Shown here piece by piece: positions 19,627-29,424 of a stretch of 64,000 nt of DNA. The notes beneath the pieces were generated by a model, which saw only the letters and a list, made by a program, of their open reading frames with translations, had not been told where the DNA came from and searched no databases. The DNA is from Candidatus Competibacteraceae bacterium. Lineage in GTDB: Bacteria > Pseudomonadota > Gammaproteobacteria > Competibacterales > Competibacteraceae. The stretch spans positions 62,001 to 126,000 of the forward strand of contig RXIV01000007.1 in NCBI GenBank assembly GCA_003989085.1. Direction: 5' to 3'. The stretch's first letter is position 1. Every line of letters begins with the position of its first letter. Position numbers and translations under genes: made by a program.

Positions 19627-20256
19627 TCAGCCGACCGGCACACGTTGGCTGAGCACCGCGTCAATCAGACCATATTCGACGGCCTCGGCGCCGCCCATAA
19701 AGTTATCGCGGTCGGTGTCCACCGCGATCTTCTCGACGGGCTGGCCGGTGTGTTTAGTCAGAATCCGGTTGAGCCGATCTCGAACCAGCAGGATTTCCCG
19801 GGCATGGATATCGAAGTCGCTGGCTTGACCCTGGAAGCCGCCCAGCGGCTGATGAATCATCACTCGCGAGTGCGGCAGGCAGAATCGTTTGCCTGCCGCG
19901 CCGCCGGCTAACAATAATGCGCCCATACTGGCGGCCTGACCGACGCACATGGTGCTGACGCTGGGTTTGATGAACTGCATGGTGTCGTAGATCGCCAGCC
20001 CGGCGCTGACCGAACCGCCCGGCGAGTTGATGTAGAGATGGATGTCCTTGTCGGGATTTTCGGCTTCAAGGAACAGTAGCTGCGCGACGATCAGATTGGC
20101 AGCATAATCTTCGACCGGACCGACTAGAAACACCACCCGTTCCTTGAGTAAACGGGAGTAGATATCGTAAGCCCGCTCGCCACGGGCTGTTTGCTCCACC
20201 ACGATAGGAACCAGATTGAGCGCCTGGATCGGGGTGGAAACGCCGGTTTCGTTCAT
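19627..20256 (-). CDS. clpP: ATP-dependent Clp protease proteolytic subunit
   Basis: ClpP serine peptidase of 209 residues with the full catalytic triad: Ser110 ([10 protein letters not shown]), His135 (RVMIHQP) and Asp184 (DTDRDNF). I start it at ATG 20256, whose ATGA overlaps the tig stop, implying translational coupling to trigger factor. A longer upstream reading falls inside tig and is not credible. Confidence 0.97.
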   Translation of the reverse strand: MNETGVSTPIQALNLVPIVVEQTARGERAYDIYSRLLKERVVFLVGPVEDYAANLIVAQLLFLEAENPDKDIHLYINSPGGSVSAGLAIYDTMQFIKPSVSTMCVGQAASMGALLLAGGAAGKRFCLPHSRVMIHQPLGGFQGQASDFDIHAREILLVRDRLNRILTKHTGQPVEKIAVDTDRDNFMGGAEAVEYGLIDAVLSQRVPVG

Positions 20257-21599
20257 TCGGTGGACTCCTCGGAAGCTGACTGATCCGCTGCCCCAGCTTG
20301 TGGTCTTGCAGGTTTCATGATTTCGGCGAAGGTGCTTGGCTTTTCGCTGACTTGCGCCCGCTCCAGCAGCCATTCGACTAGCTGATCCTCGATGACCAGC
20401 GCGTGGATGCTCTCCATCGCTTGGGGGTTCTGTGCGTGCCAGCGAATGACCTCTGCCGGATCCTGATAACTGGCGGCCACGGTTTCCAGTTGCGTTTGGA
20501 CCCGTTGCTCATCCGCCTTGATGTTCTGGGTCGTCGCTAATCGGGACAACAGCAACCCCAAGGCTACCCGGCGACGGGCCTCAGTTCCGAATAATTGAGT
20601 CTTGAGTTGCTGGTTTTTTTCATCCTGGGCGCCGGGCGGGAAATGCAATTGGCGGGCTAGGCGCTCGATCTCCACCTCAATCAACGCTTGCGGCAGCGGG
20701 ACTGGATTGGCGGCCAACAGCCCTTGGAGCACCTGATGTTTTACTGCCGCCTTGATGCCGTCGCGCAATTCACGCTCCATGTTATCGCGTAAGGACTGCC
20801 GCAAACCGGCGACGCCGCCTTCCTTGATATCGAAACTTTCGGCAAAGGCATCGTCCACTTCGGGTAGGTTAGCTTCTTCGACAGTGTTAACCTTGACTTG
20901 AAAATGTGCGGTCTGGCCGGCAATGTTCTTGGCGTGGTAGTCGTTTGGAAAGCTCAGGTCAAAGCTGATTTCTGCGCCGGCGCTCAGCCCGATCAGCTGA
21001 TCCTCAAAATCCTTGAGCATGGTGCCTTTACCCAAAACAACACCAGCGTTTTCGCTGCTGCCGCCGGGGAAATTCTGGCCGTCGATCTGCCCATTGAAGT
21101 CAATGTGCAACTGGTCGCCCATCTGGGCCGGTCGTTCTACTGTGTTCCAGATCACCCGCTGTTGGCGCAAGGTCTCGATCATGTCGTCCACATCCTGATC
21201 GACCACCTCCGCTACGGGTCGCTCGACTTGGATGGTCTCAAATCCGACCAGCTCGAACTCGGGCATGATCTCGAAGGTAGCGCTGTATTCCAGATCCTGA
21301 CCTTCTTCCAGATTTTTGGACTGGATATTGGGGCCGCCCAGCGGATTGAGATTCTCCTGAATCAGCGCCGCTTCCAGGCTGTTCTTCATCAATTCGGTGA
21401 CGGTCTCATACCGCACCTGATCCCCGTAAATTTTTTTGAGCAGTTTCAGTGGTGCTTTGCCGGGACGGAAACCGTCTACCTTGACCTTTCGGGATAAGGA
21501 CTGCAACCGGCTGTGGATTTCTTCGGCGACTTTTTCTGCGGGCACCTGCACAGTCACCCGGCGTTCCAGATCGCTCAGCGTCTCAACTGAAACCTGCAT
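20253..21599 (-). CDS. tig: Trigger factor, ribosome-associated chaperone
   Basis: Trigger factor of 448 residues: an N-terminal ribosome-binding domain with the [14 protein letters not shown] signature (about residues 44-57; GFRxGxxP), a middle FKBP-type prolyl isomerase domain ([14 protein letters not shown] near residue 162) and a long helical C-terminal chaperone domain. First gene of tig-clpP-clpX-lon. A tRNA cluster lies directly upstream. Confidence 0.96.
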   Translation of the reverse strand: MQVSVETLSDLERRVTVQVPAEKVAEEIHSRLQSLSRKVKVDGFRPGKAPLKLLKKIYGDQVRYETVTELMKNSLEAALIQENLNPLGGPNIQSKNLEEGQDLEYSATFEIMPEFELVGFETIQVERPVAEVVDQDVDDMIETLRQQRVIWNTVERPAQMGDQLHIDFNGQIDGQNFPGGSSENAGVVLGKGTMLKDFEDQLIGLSAGAEISFDLSFPNDYHAKNIAGQTAHFQVKVNTVEEANLPEVDDAFAESFDIKEGGVAGLRQSLRDNMERELRDGIKAAVKHQVLQGLLAANPVPLPQALIEVEIERLARQLHFPPGAQDEKNQQLKTQLFGTEARRRVALGLLLSRLATTQNIKADEQRVQTQLETVAASYQDPAEVIRWHAQNPQAMESIHALVIEDQLVEWLLERAQVSEKPSTFAEIMKPARPQAGAADQSASEESTE

Positions 21600-21697
21600 T
21601 GCTGCACCTCAAAACTGTTAATCGTTATCAGATCAATGAACCACCCAACCCATCGTTTGCTCTCTGCAAAGGACAGGCTGGGCGTACCCTGTGACTG

Positions 21698-21782
21698 TGG
21701 TGCGAAAGGCGGGACTCGAACCCGCACGGGTTACCCCACTGGAACCTAAATCCAGCGCGTCTGCCAGTTCCGCCACTTTCGC
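21698..21782 (-). tRNA. tRNA-Leu (TAG)
   Basis: An 85-base class II tRNA with acceptor GCGAAAG/CTTTCGC, a long variable arm, anticodon TAG in the loop ATTTAGG and encoded CCA. Last of five tRNAs before tig. Confidence 0.95.
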
Positions 21783-21934
21783 GCATGATGATGCGGTGAA
21801 TCGAAAAATCAGGGGAGCTTTCGAGTGCGGCCGCCGTATGCTGATAGCCCACAGTATACAAAACAACATATATGCCGGAACAGGAACACGGTTGACTGTA
21901 AGCGGGAATAAGCGGCAGCGCAGGAGGGTAAAGA

Positions 21935-22011
<77 letters not shown>

Positions 22012-22063
22012 ATAAACCGGTTATGCCGGAACCCGGAATCATTCCGGGAACGAAGGTTAAAAC

Positions 22064-22140
22064 TGGGGTGGACGATGGGACTCGAACCCACGACGACCGG
22101 ATCCACAATCCGGGGCTCTACCAACTGAGCTACGCCCACC
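22064..22140 (-). tRNA. tRNA-His (GTG)
   Basis: A 77-base tRNA with the extra 5' G typical of tRNA-His opposite C73, anticodon GTG in the loop TTGTGGA, and encoded CCA. Confidence 0.95.
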
Positions 22141-22177
22141 ATTGACACCTTGCATCTTGTTGCAACCGGCCGGGTTT

Positions 22178-22254
22178 TGGCGCGCCCGGCAGGACTCGAA
22201 CCTGCTACCCTCAGCTTAGAAGGCTGATGCTCTGTCCGGATGAGCTACGGGCGC
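22178..22254 (-). tRNA. tRNA-Arg (TCT)
   Basis: A 77-base tRNA with acceptor GCGCCCG/CGGGCGC, anticodon loop CTTCTAA (TCT) and encoded CCA. It reads AGA, a rare codon in GC-rich genomes. Confidence 0.95.
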
Positions 22255-22298
22255 AGCATACGCGGCAGTTAAACCAGGCCTTCCACCTCATCGGCCAG

Positions 22299-22375
<77 letters not shown>

Positions 22376-22413
22376 TCGATGCCGGCAACCCGTTTTTCCA
22401 TACGGGAACGGCC

Positions 22414-22442
22414 ATTCTATTTTCGAGGCTCTTTGCCGTCAA
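22414..22442 (-). promoter_or_regulatory. Sigma-70 promoter of the five-tRNA cluster
   Basis: Minus strand TTGACG (22442-22437) and TAGAAT (22419-22414) are spaced by 17 bases. A GC-rich discriminator (GGCCG) follows, the mark of stringently controlled stable-RNA promoters. It reads into tRNA-Pro and the rest of the cluster. Confidence 0.65.
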
Positions 22443-22456
22443 GCCGGTTTTCACTT

Positions 22457-22858
22457 TTACTCGGAAAACGAATCAGCGGTCAGCACCAGTACGGCATCCA
22501 TTTCGATCAGTGCGCCACGCGGCAGGGCCGCGACGCCCAGCGCCGCCCTAGCCGGGTAGGGTTCCTTGAAATAGTCGGCCATGATTTCATTGACCAGCGC
22601 AAAATGGCCGAGATCGGTCAGAAACACGTTGAGCTTGACGGTATCGGCCAGGCTGCCGCCCGCCGCGCCGGCTACCGCCGCCAGATTATCGAAGACCCGG
22701 CGAATCTGTACCGCCATTCCGCCCTCTACCAGTTGCATGGTGTGCGGATTCAGTGGAATCTGGCCGGACAGGTAAACCGTATCACCGACCTTAACCGCTT
22801 GGGAATACGGGCCGATTGCCGTGGGCGCTTGGTCGGTGTTAATAATTTCACGGGGCAT
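22457..22858 (-). CDS. ridA: RidA family enamine/imine deaminase
   Basis: A 133-residue RidA (YjgF/YER057c) protein that hydrolyses reactive 2-aminoacrylate-type intermediates. The IGPYSQAV start (residues 15-22), VYLSGQIP and Arg104 in YPARAALG, the residue that binds the substrate carboxylate, are present. It lies 40 bases after spoT, the same association as in many gammaproteobacteria, and probably shares its transcript. Confidence 0.93.
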   Translation of the reverse strand: MPREIINTDQAPTAIGPYSQAVKVGDTVYLSGQIPLNPHTMQLVEGGMAVQIRRVFDNLAAVAGAAGGSLADTVKLNVFLTDLGHFALVNEIMADYFKEPYPARAALGVAALPRGALIEMDAVLVLTADSFSE

Positions 22859-22897
22859 GATCGCGCACTCTTTGGGTAGATCCAGACTTAAAAACGG

Positions 22898-25102
22898 CTA
22901 ACCTCGTCGGGCCAGTTTCAGCACTTCCGGCAGGGTTCGCAGCTGGCGCATGACTCGCGCCAGATGGGCGCGGTCGCGAACATCCAGCAGTAAATGAACT
23001 GTCGTGGCGTTACCATCCCGCTCCGAGGTGTTGATGGTTTCAATGTTGGCGTCGGCGGCGGAAATGGCGGCGGCGATGGTGGCCAGCACCCCGCGTCGGT
23101 TGGCGACATCCAGGCGCAATTCGGCGCTGAAATCAGCGCCAGCGTGCGGCTCCCACTCCACCTCAATCCATTTTTCTGGGTTTTTCTTGTAATTGGCGAC
23201 GTTCCGGCAATGGTCGCGATGAATGACAATACCGCGCCCAGCGTTGATGTAGCCGATGATCACGTCGCCGGGTAGAGGCCGGCAGCACTTGCCGAAGCTG
23301 ACTACGGTGCCTTCGGTGCCCTTGATCAGCAACGGTTGGACGCCAGTGACCATCTCGGCGGCGTCTTCGTCTCCTTCTGGCAGCAACCGTTTTGCGATCA
23401 GCGCCGCGACCCGATTGCCCAACCCGATATCCGCCAGCACGTCATCGAAGCTGTTCAGGTTGAATTCCCGAACCAGGGTTTTGATGGATTTATCTGGCAG
23501 TTCGCCCAGTCCACCCAGCCGCCCGGCCAACGCCTTTTCCAGCAGTCGCTTGCCCAGTAGAACTGCTTCGTCACGCTGCAAGTGCTTGAGATAATGGCGG
23601 ATACTGGCGCGGGCCTTGGCCGTGACTACGAAACTCAACCAGGCCGGGTTGGGGCGGGCGGTGGGGGTAATGATGACCTCGACAGTTTGGCCGGTGGACA
23701 AGGGAGTACGCAGTGGCGCCAGTCGCCGGTCAACCTTGGCGCCGACGCAGGTATTGCCGACATCGGAGTGAATGGCGTAGGCGAAATCGACCGCTGTCGC
23801 CCCCCGTGGCAGTTCGATGATCTCGCCACGGGGGGTGAAGACATAAATTTCATCGGGAAACAGATCGACCTTGACGCTTTCGAGAAACTCGACCGGATTG
23901 CCGGCGCGACGCTGCATATCCAGCAGATTGCGCAGCCATTCGCGGGCGCGTTGCTGCGCATAGCCGCCTTGACCCTCGCCGCCTGATTTGTAGCGCCAAT
24001 GGGCGGCGACGCCAACCTCGGCCATGATGTGCATGTCTTCGGTGCGGATTTGCACCTCAATCGGGACGCCATTGGGGCCAAACAGCACGGTGTGCAGCGA
24101 TTGATAACCGTTGGCCTTGGGGATGGCGATGTAATCCTTGAACCGGCCCATAATCGGTTTGTACAGGCTGTGCATCATCCCTAACGCCCGGTAGCAGGCA
24201 TCCACCGTATCGACAATCAGCCGTACCGCGTAGACATCGTGGACCTCCCGGAATGGCAGGTGCTTGTCGCGCATCTTCCGGTAAATTCCCCACAGATGTT
24301 TGCTGCGCCCAACCACTTGCGCTTTGATGCCGCTCTCATCATCCAGACGGGTTTGGGTGCGGGTTTCCAGCTGGCTGATGATCTCTCGCCGGTTGCCGCT
24401 CATCTTGCGCACCGCATCCTGCAAGACCCGGAAGCGGAACGGATGCAGGTGACTGAATCCGAGGTTTTCCAGTTCCTGACGGAGGTGGTTCATCCCGAGT
24501 CGCCCGGCGATCGGTGCGTAGATATCCAGCGTTTCGCGGGCGATCCGGCGGCGCGATTCCGGGCGCATCGCCCCGAGGGTGCGCATGTTGTGCAACCGGT
24601 CAGCCAGCTTGATCATGATAATCCGCAGGTCTTTGGCCATCGCCAGAAACATCTTGCGGAAATTTTCGGCCTGCGCCTCCAGCTTGGAGTTGAACTGGAT
24701 TTGGGTGAGCTTGCTGACCCCGTCCACCAGATCGGCGACCTCCGGCCCAAACCGGCTGCTGAGTTGTTCCTTGCCGTAATGGGTGTCTTCAATGACGTCG
24801 TGCAGCAGGGCCGCTTGCAGGGTTTCATGATCGAAGCGGACATTGGCGAGGATGCGGGCTACCGCCAGCGGGTGAAAGATGTAGGGTTCGCCGCTCTTGC
24901 GATAGACCCCGGCATGGGCTTCAGCGGCGAATCGACAAGCCTCGCGCAATCGCTCAACTTGGGCGGGTTCAAGATATTCGCCGGCAATCGCGCATAAATC
25001 GTCAATACGTAACTGCAAATCATCCAGCCACTCGTCATCCACCGCCAGCTTGGGGCCTTGTAGCGTTTCATCCGGGGCTTCGCGCACCGCTGCGCTCAAC
25101 AT
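22898..25102 (-). CDS. spoT: Bifunctional (p)ppGpp synthetase/hydrolase SpoT
   Basis: RelA/SpoT protein of 734 residues. The N-terminal HD hydrolase domain keeps the metal-binding HDVIED (about residue 100), so hydrolysis should be active. The synthetase domain has RFKDYIAIPKANGYQSLH and EVQIRT. TGS, helical and C-terminal ACT domains follow. The intact HD box marks SpoT rather than RelA. It follows rpoZ by 30 bases. Confidence 0.95.
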   Translation of the reverse strand: MLSAAVREAPDETLQGPKLAVDDEWLDDLQLRIDDLCAIAGEYLEPAQVERLREACRFAAEAHAGVYRKSGEPYIFHPLAVARILANVRFDHETLQAALLHDVIEDTHYGKEQLSSRFGPEVADLVDGVSKLTQIQFNSKLEAQAENFRKMFLAMAKDLRIIMIKLADRLHNMRTLGAMRPESRRRIARETLDIYAPIAGRLGMNHLRQELENLGFSHLHPFRFRVLQDAVRKMSGNRREIISQLETRTQTRLDDESGIKAQVVGRSKHLWGIYRKMRDKHLPFREVHDVYAVRLIVDTVDACYRALGMMHSLYKPIMGRFKDYIAIPKANGYQSLHTVLFGPNGVPIEVQIRTEDMHIMAEVGVAAHWRYKSGGEGQGGYAQQRAREWLRNLLDMQRRAGNPVEFLESVKVDLFPDEIYVFTPRGEIIELPRGATAVDFAYAIHSDVGNTCVGAKVDRRLAPLRTPLSTGQTVEVIITPTARPNPAWLSFVVTAKARASIRHYLKHLQRDEAVLLGKRLLEKALAGRLGGLGELPDKSIKTLVREFNLNSFDDVLADIGLGNRVAALIAKRLLPEGDEDAAEMVTGVQPLLIKGTEGTVVSFGKCCRPLPGDVIIGYINAGRGIVIHRDHCRNVANYKKNPEKWIEVEWEPHAGADFSAELRLDVANRRGVLATIAAAISAADANIETINTSERDGNATTVHLLLDVRDRAHLARVMRQLRTLPEVLKLARRG

Positions 25103-25132
25103 GGTGGTTCTCCCGCCGCTGATGGCTGATGT

Positions 25133-25399
25133 TTACTCCGGCTGGTCCGGGGAATCAGCGGCGGACGGTTCAACCGGTGACTGACTGGCGACCGGGCGGC
25201 GGTATTTTTCCTGAAGGAGGTGATCCAGTTTGCCATCCGCCAGCTCCCGCAGGGCGACGACGGTCGGTTTGTCGTTTTCCCAAGGCACGAGCGATTCCCG
25301 GCCCATCGCCAGATCGCGGGCGCGGCGGGAGGCGACTAGCACCAGCTCAAAGCGGTTGTCTACCCGGTCGAGGCAGTCTTCAACGGTAATTCGGGCCAT
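25133..25399 (-). CDS. rpoZ: RNA polymerase omega subunit
   Basis: An 88-residue omega subunit. [20 protein letters not shown] and [11 protein letters not shown] are diagnostic; the tail is Pro/Ser-rich and variable as usual. It assists assembly of the beta' subunit. Upstream one would expect gmk as in enterics, but no gmk is present: the next 337 bases are gene-free and an MFS gene points away. Confidence 0.95.
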   Translation of the reverse strand: MARITVEDCLDRVDNRFELVLVASRRARDLAMGRESLVPWENDKPTVVALRELADGKLDHLLQEKYRRPVASQSPVEPSAADSPDQPE

Positions 25400-25736
25400 C
25401 AGCAGGATTCTCCACGCTTACAGTCGGTGTTTTGCAGCCAGCGGCGTTTGGTCTGCGGTATTGACAGAAGCGATGTTGGCATTTTGTCGATCCTAAAGGG
25501 CGAGGGTTCCTGAAGCACGCCACCCAAGGGTTTAATAACTCTATTACTCAGTTTCCCATGCTTCCCTAGCGAAGGGAAGCGAACAGTGGCATGGTGAACA
25601 GTTGACCAAGCAGTGACCGGGATTTTGTTGATCTTATCGTCGAATAAGACGAACCAGGCCACGATCGATTGGCTTAATCTAACGGGGCGATCATTCACCG
25701 CCCATCCAGCTACGGGTGGCCCTCACGGGGTTATTG
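25400..25736. other. Gene-free stretch between rpoZ and an MFS gene
   Basis: No credible coding sequence. It holds two small inverted repeats: GCTTCCC/GGGAAGC at 25560-25580 and TCTTAT/ATAAGA at 25632-25649. It must contain the divergent promoters of rpoZ (left) and the transporter (right), but I see no clean -35/-10 pair. A 99-codon minus-strand open frame here looks accidental. Confidence 0.5.
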
Positions 25737-26984
25737 ATGAACCGATTAGTACTTGATGCGGCGACGCTGTTCGCTGCCCGAATGATCCGGCTGTTCGCCT
25801 ACGGGGCGCTGTCAGTCGGGCTGGTGCTGTATCTGGCGGAGCTTGGGTTGAGCGAGGCGCTGATTGGCGTGGTGCTCACCGCGACGCTGATCGGCGACGC
25901 TGCGATCTCGCTGGCGATGACTACGACGGCGGATCGGCTGGGACGGCGGCGGATGCTGCTGCTCGGGGCGCTACTGATGGCCTTGGCCGGACTGGCGTTT
26001 TTGCTGACTCAGCAACCCGTGTTGTTGATTCTGGCCGCCATTATTGGCGTCATCAGTCCCAGCGGCAATGAAATCGGTCCGTTTCTTTCTATCGAGCAGG
26101 CGGCGTTGGCGCAGTTGCTGCCAAATCAACAGCGTACCCGCGTGTTCGCCTGGTACAATCTGGCCGGCTCATTCGCCACTGCGTTGGGCGCGCTGAGCGG
26201 GGGCTGGCTAGCCCATGCGCTGCAAGCGGGCGGTATGCCGGCGCTCGATGCCTATCGGGCGGTACTGGTCGGCTACGCACTCAGCGGCGGGTTGCTGGCG
26301 CTGTTGTTCATCAGTCTGTCGCCGGGAGTGGAAGTGATTCAGGTCATTGAAGCGTCCGCCACCCGGCCCCGCTTCGGGTTGCGCCGCCCGGAGTCGAAAC
26401 AGGCGGTTATGGCTTTAAGCGCTTTATTTGCACTGGACGCTTTCGCTGGCGGGTTTGTGGTGCAAAGTCTGTTGGCCTACTGGTTTTATCTGCGGTTTGG
26501 GGCGGACGCTGGGCTGTTGGGCGGAATTTTTTTCGGCGCCAACATATTGGCGGGAATTTCCGCCTTGCTGGCTGCCCGGCTCGCAGCACGGTTTGGGCTG
26601 ATCAACACCATGGTGTTTACTCATATCCCCTCCAACCTGTTGTTGTGCTTGGTGCCGTTGATGCCAACCCTGCCGCTGGCCATCACGTTGATGTTGCTGC
26701 GGTTCAGCATCTCGCAGATGGATGTGCCGACCCGGCAGTCCTACACGCTGGCGGTGGTCGCGCCCGATGAACGTTCGGCTGCTGCGGGTTTCACCAACAT
26801 CGCTCGTTCGCTAGGCGCGGCGCTGTCGCCGCTGCTCAGCGCGCTGTTGCTGGCTAACCCGCTGCTGATCAATGCGCCGTTGTTTCTGGCCGGTGGCCTC
26901 AAAATCGCTTATGACCTGCTGCTCTATCGCCGCTTTCGCGCTCTCAAACCACCGGAAGAGCAACCAGATGCTGGCCATGCTTAG
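25737..26984 (+). CDS. Major facilitator superfamily transporter
   Basis: A 415-residue protein with about twelve membrane helices and the MFS loop 2-3 motif (DRLGRRRMLLLG, near residue 66). The pattern FLSIEQAALAQLLP after helix 4 and DVPTRQSYTLAVV in the second half resembles the drug/solute efflux-type MFS group. The substrate cannot be told. I chose ATG 25737 (GGGG upstream) over the in-frame GTG 25716. It is a single gene; the lipoprotein gene converges on it with six bases between stops. Confidence 0.85.
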   Translation: MNRLVLDAATLFAARMIRLFAYGALSVGLVLYLAELGLSEALIGVVLTATLIGDAAISLAMTTTADRLGRRRMLLLGALLMALAGLAFLLTQQPVLLILAAIIGVISPSGNEIGPFLSIEQAALAQLLPNQQRTRVFAWYNLAGSFATALGALSGGWLAHALQAGGMPALDAYRAVLVGYALSGGLLALLFISLSPGVEVIQVIEASATRPRFGLRRPESKQAVMALSALFALDAFAGGFVVQSLLAYWFYLRFGADAGLLGGIFFGANILAGISALLAARLAARFGLINTMVFTHIPSNLLLCLVPLMPTLPLAITLMLLRFSISQMDVPTRQSYTLAVVAPDERSAAAGFTNIARSLGAALSPLLSALLLANPLLINAPLFLAGGLKIAYDLLLYRRFRALKPPEEQPDAGHA

Positions 26985-26990
26985 GCAAGT

Positions 26991-27728
26991 TCAGCGGTAG
27001 CCGATGATCCGCACTTCACTGTTCCAGTCGCCAAAGAATGGTTCGCCCTCGGCCTGCAAAATCAACTCACGGTTTTTGGGCATGGGCAACCAGACATTGT
27101 CAGAGTTGTAGGCCCAGCTCGCTTGCGGTTGACCAACCGCATACAGATAGAAGGCGGCTTCCCGGTCGCCCTGTGCTTGCACCGCCAGCCGGAACCGGTG
27201 TGGACCGCCCTTGACGTAACCGGTCGCCACTTGGGCATACACGAGAATTTCTCGCGCCTGATCCGGAATCAGCGCTGGAATCCGGCGGGTTTCGCGTTTA
27301 CCGCCCCCATTGGGCAATTCGCCCAGCGGCGCGTCCACCGCCCAGAAATCGGCGGTTCCGGTTCCTCCTCCGGAGGGGCGCGCGGCGTTTTGCTTCATCT
27401 GCCGATGGACACCGACAACAGCGATGCGGGTATCCCGTACTTCCTGGCGCAGACCACCCAAGGCGCGGCGCGCCTGTTCGTCCTGCTGCTGGCGCTGGCG
27501 GCCCTGTTCCTGCACCGTGCGCAGACGTTGCTCAATCCGCTCCAACTGGCCGCTCATTGCATCCAGCTTGGTCTCCAACACGCCGGGTTGCGTTGGAGAC
27601 GCGGGAGTTGGCCGGGCCGCCTGGGTGGGTTTTCCAATGAATGCTTGCCACCATGCGCAACCGGGCGTCAACGCCAGGATCAGCGCTGGCAGTATCCAGG
27701 TTCTTAATCGTATTTTTATCAACTTCAT
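26991..27728 (-). CDS. Putative lipoprotein with coiled coil and C-terminal beta domain
   Basis: A 245-residue protein starting at ATG 27728. A type II signal (LALTPGC near residue 23) predicts lipidation. Then come a Pro/Thr linker, a coiled coil (about residues 53-105, rich in Gln/Arg/Glu) and a C-terminal beta-rich domain with [13 protein letters not shown] near residue 210. It is divergent from the vWA-PP2C-kinase genes with a 113-base shared upstream region, which may tie it to that system. Function not known. Confidence 0.65.
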   Translation of the reverse strand: MKLIKIRLRTWILPALILALTPGCAWWQAFIGKPTQAARPTPASPTQPGVLETKLDAMSGQLERIEQRLRTVQEQGRQRQQQDEQARRALGGLRQEVRDTRIAVVGVHRQMKQNAARPSGGGTGTADFWAVDAPLGELPNGGGKRETRRIPALIPDQAREILVYAQVATGYVKGGPHRFRLAVQAQGDREAAFYLYAVGQPQASWAYNSDNVWLPMPKNRELILQAEGEPFFGDWNSEVRIIGYR

Positions 27729-27841
27729 CCGGCTTTTCCGGTCTACTCCCGCTTGTACCCACCGTTTATTATACCGGGGCCGATCCATCGGCGCGGTATT
27801 TCCACATGGCCGATTCCGTGCCGCCTGAGAGGATGCACTTG

Positions 27842-28537
27842 ATGAACGAACTTGATCTCTCCCGACAGACTCCATTTGGCGTGGATTTCAGCGGTGCTGA
27901 ATTTGCCGATAACCCGGAGCCGCGTTGTCCCTGTGTTCTGCTGCTGGATAATTCCTGGTCGATGAACGGTCATCCAATGGCCGAACTGAATCATGGTTTA
28001 GCAGCCTTCAAGGAAGAATTGCTGGCGGACAGTCTGGCCGCCAAGCGGGTTGAAATCGCTATTCTCACCTTTGGCCCGGTGCAAGTGGTGACTGAATTTC
28101 AGACGGCCGAGCAGTTCATTCCGCCGCCGCTGACTGCGCAGAAGGATACACCGATGGGTCAGGCGATCATTCAGGGTCTGGAGTTGCTGGATCAGCGCAA
28201 GGCGCTTTACCGAGAACATGGCATTCCATTCTTTCGCCCCTGGGTCTTCCTGCTCACCGACGGCAGCCCGACTGATGACTGGAAAGCCGCAGCGGATGCG
28301 GTGCGGCTGGGTGAAGAGAATCGCGCTTTCGCCTTTTTTGCGGTAGGGGTGGATGAAGCAAATCTGGACATCCTGCAACAGATTTCGGTGCGCCGGCCTC
28401 TGCGGTTGAAAGGGCTGCGCTTTCGCGAGCTGTTCCAGTGGCTGTCCAACTCGATGCGCTCAGTGTCGCGCTCGATACCGGGGACCGAAGTGCCGCTGGT
28501 CAATCCGGCTGGTCCCGATGGCTGGGCTTCGGTGTGA
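27842..28537 (+). CDS. TerY/YegL-type von Willebrand A domain protein
   Basis: A 231-residue vWA domain with an intact MIDAS metal site: DNSWS (D36, S38, S40) and [11 protein letters not shown] near residue 139. This is the TerY/YegL group that occurs with a PP2C phosphatase and a kinase. I start at ATG 27842, nine bases after GAGAGG; in-frame upstream ATGs at 27806 and 27833 are weaker. The stop overlaps the next start as GTGA. Confidence 0.85.
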   Translation: MNELDLSRQTPFGVDFSGAEFADNPEPRCPCVLLLDNSWSMNGHPMAELNHGLAAFKEELLADSLAAKRVEIAILTFGPVQVVTEFQTAEQFIPPPLTAQKDTPMGQAIIQGLELLDQRKALYREHGIPFFRPWVFLLTDGSPTDDWKAAADAVRLGEENRAFAFFAVGVDEANLDILQQISVRRPLRLKGLRFRELFQWLSNSMRSVSRSIPGTEVPLVNPAGPDGWASV

Positions 28538-29424
28538 GCGGAGCCAGCAGCTGGCGTTATGTTGGCGCCAGCGTCCCCGGTGTGGCCCATTTGGCCGACG
28601 ATCTTGACTGTCAGGATGCCTGGGCGGCGCAGTGGGTGGACAGTGATTCGGTACTGGTGCTGGCGGTCGCCGATGGGGCGGGCAGCGCTGCCGAGTCCCG
28701 CGCCGGGGCGGAACTGGCCTGTCAGACTGTGTTGGCTGAATGCGTGGTTTGGCTGTCCGATCCGCTTGTTGGCGACTGGACGCCGGCGGTCGCATTACGG
28801 CTGTTGCAACGGGTTCAGATCGCGTTGGCTCAGCAGGCGGCGCAGGCCGGTCAGCCAATTCGAGAATTAGCCTGCACTCTGTTGGGGGCGGTGTTAGCGA
28901 CGGACCGGGCGTTGTTCCTGCAAGTGGGCGATGGCGCCATTGTGATTGGCACCGGCGCTGGTTACCGCCCGGTGTTCTGGCCGCAGGGCGGTGAATACCC
29001 CAATGAAACCCACTTTGTCACTGACCCAACCGCAGTAGCCCAGCTCGAATGCGCCATTCTGACGGAACCAGTCGCCGAAGTGGCGCTGTTGACCGACGGG
29101 TTGCAGTCGCTGGCCTTGCACTATCACAGCCGGCAGGCGCACCTCCCGTTTTTTCGCCCGTTGTTTCAGCGCCTGCGCGACTATCCTGCGCTGAGCGATC
29201 CGGCAGAACTGACAATGGCGTTGGAGCGATTTCTGTCCAGCCCGGCGATCAATCAGCGCACCCACGATGACAAAACCCTGATTCTGGCGGTTCGATGGCC
29301 GGTTGAGGAACCGATCCCGCCGCCCGCTGCTGCTCCAGACCGGGTGACGGCGGACCCTGCCGCAGTCGGCCTTGCTGTTATTCCGCCCGCTGCTGAAGAA
29401 GAACCCGATGCCGAGGCTGATTAG
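28534..29424 (+). CDS. PP2C-type protein phosphatase (YegK-like)
   Basis: A 296-residue phosphatase. Metal-binding aspartates appear in [11 protein letters not shown] (about residue 50), LLTDGLQSL (about 188) and [10 protein letters not shown] (about 248), as in PP2C/SpoIIE-like phosphatases. The Pro/Ala-rich tail after residue 260 is probably unstructured. The proposed start is GTG 28534, which overlaps the vWA stop; the frame is open further upstream but that part is antisense-free shadow of the vWA gene. The kinase gene starts inside its 3' end. Confidence 0.85.
   Translation: MSGASSWRYVGASVPGVAHLADDLDCQDAWAAQWVDSDSVLVLAVADGAGSAAESRAGAELACQTVLAECVVWLSDPLVGDWTPAVALRLLQRVQIALAQQAAQAGQPIRELACTLLGAVLATDRALFLQVGDGAIVIGTGAGYRPVFWPQGGEYPNETHFVTDPTAVAQLECAILTEPVAEVALLTDGLQSLALHYHSRQAHLPFFRPLFQRLRDYPALSDPAELTMALERFLSSPAINQRTHDDKTLILAVRWPVEEPIPPPAAAPDRVTADPAAVGLAVIPPAAEEEPDAEAD

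Noticed and set aside
25399..25698. A 99-codon open frame before rpoZ
   Set aside because: No ribosome binding site, no domain pattern, and it ends on the rpoZ start; it is best read as accidental.
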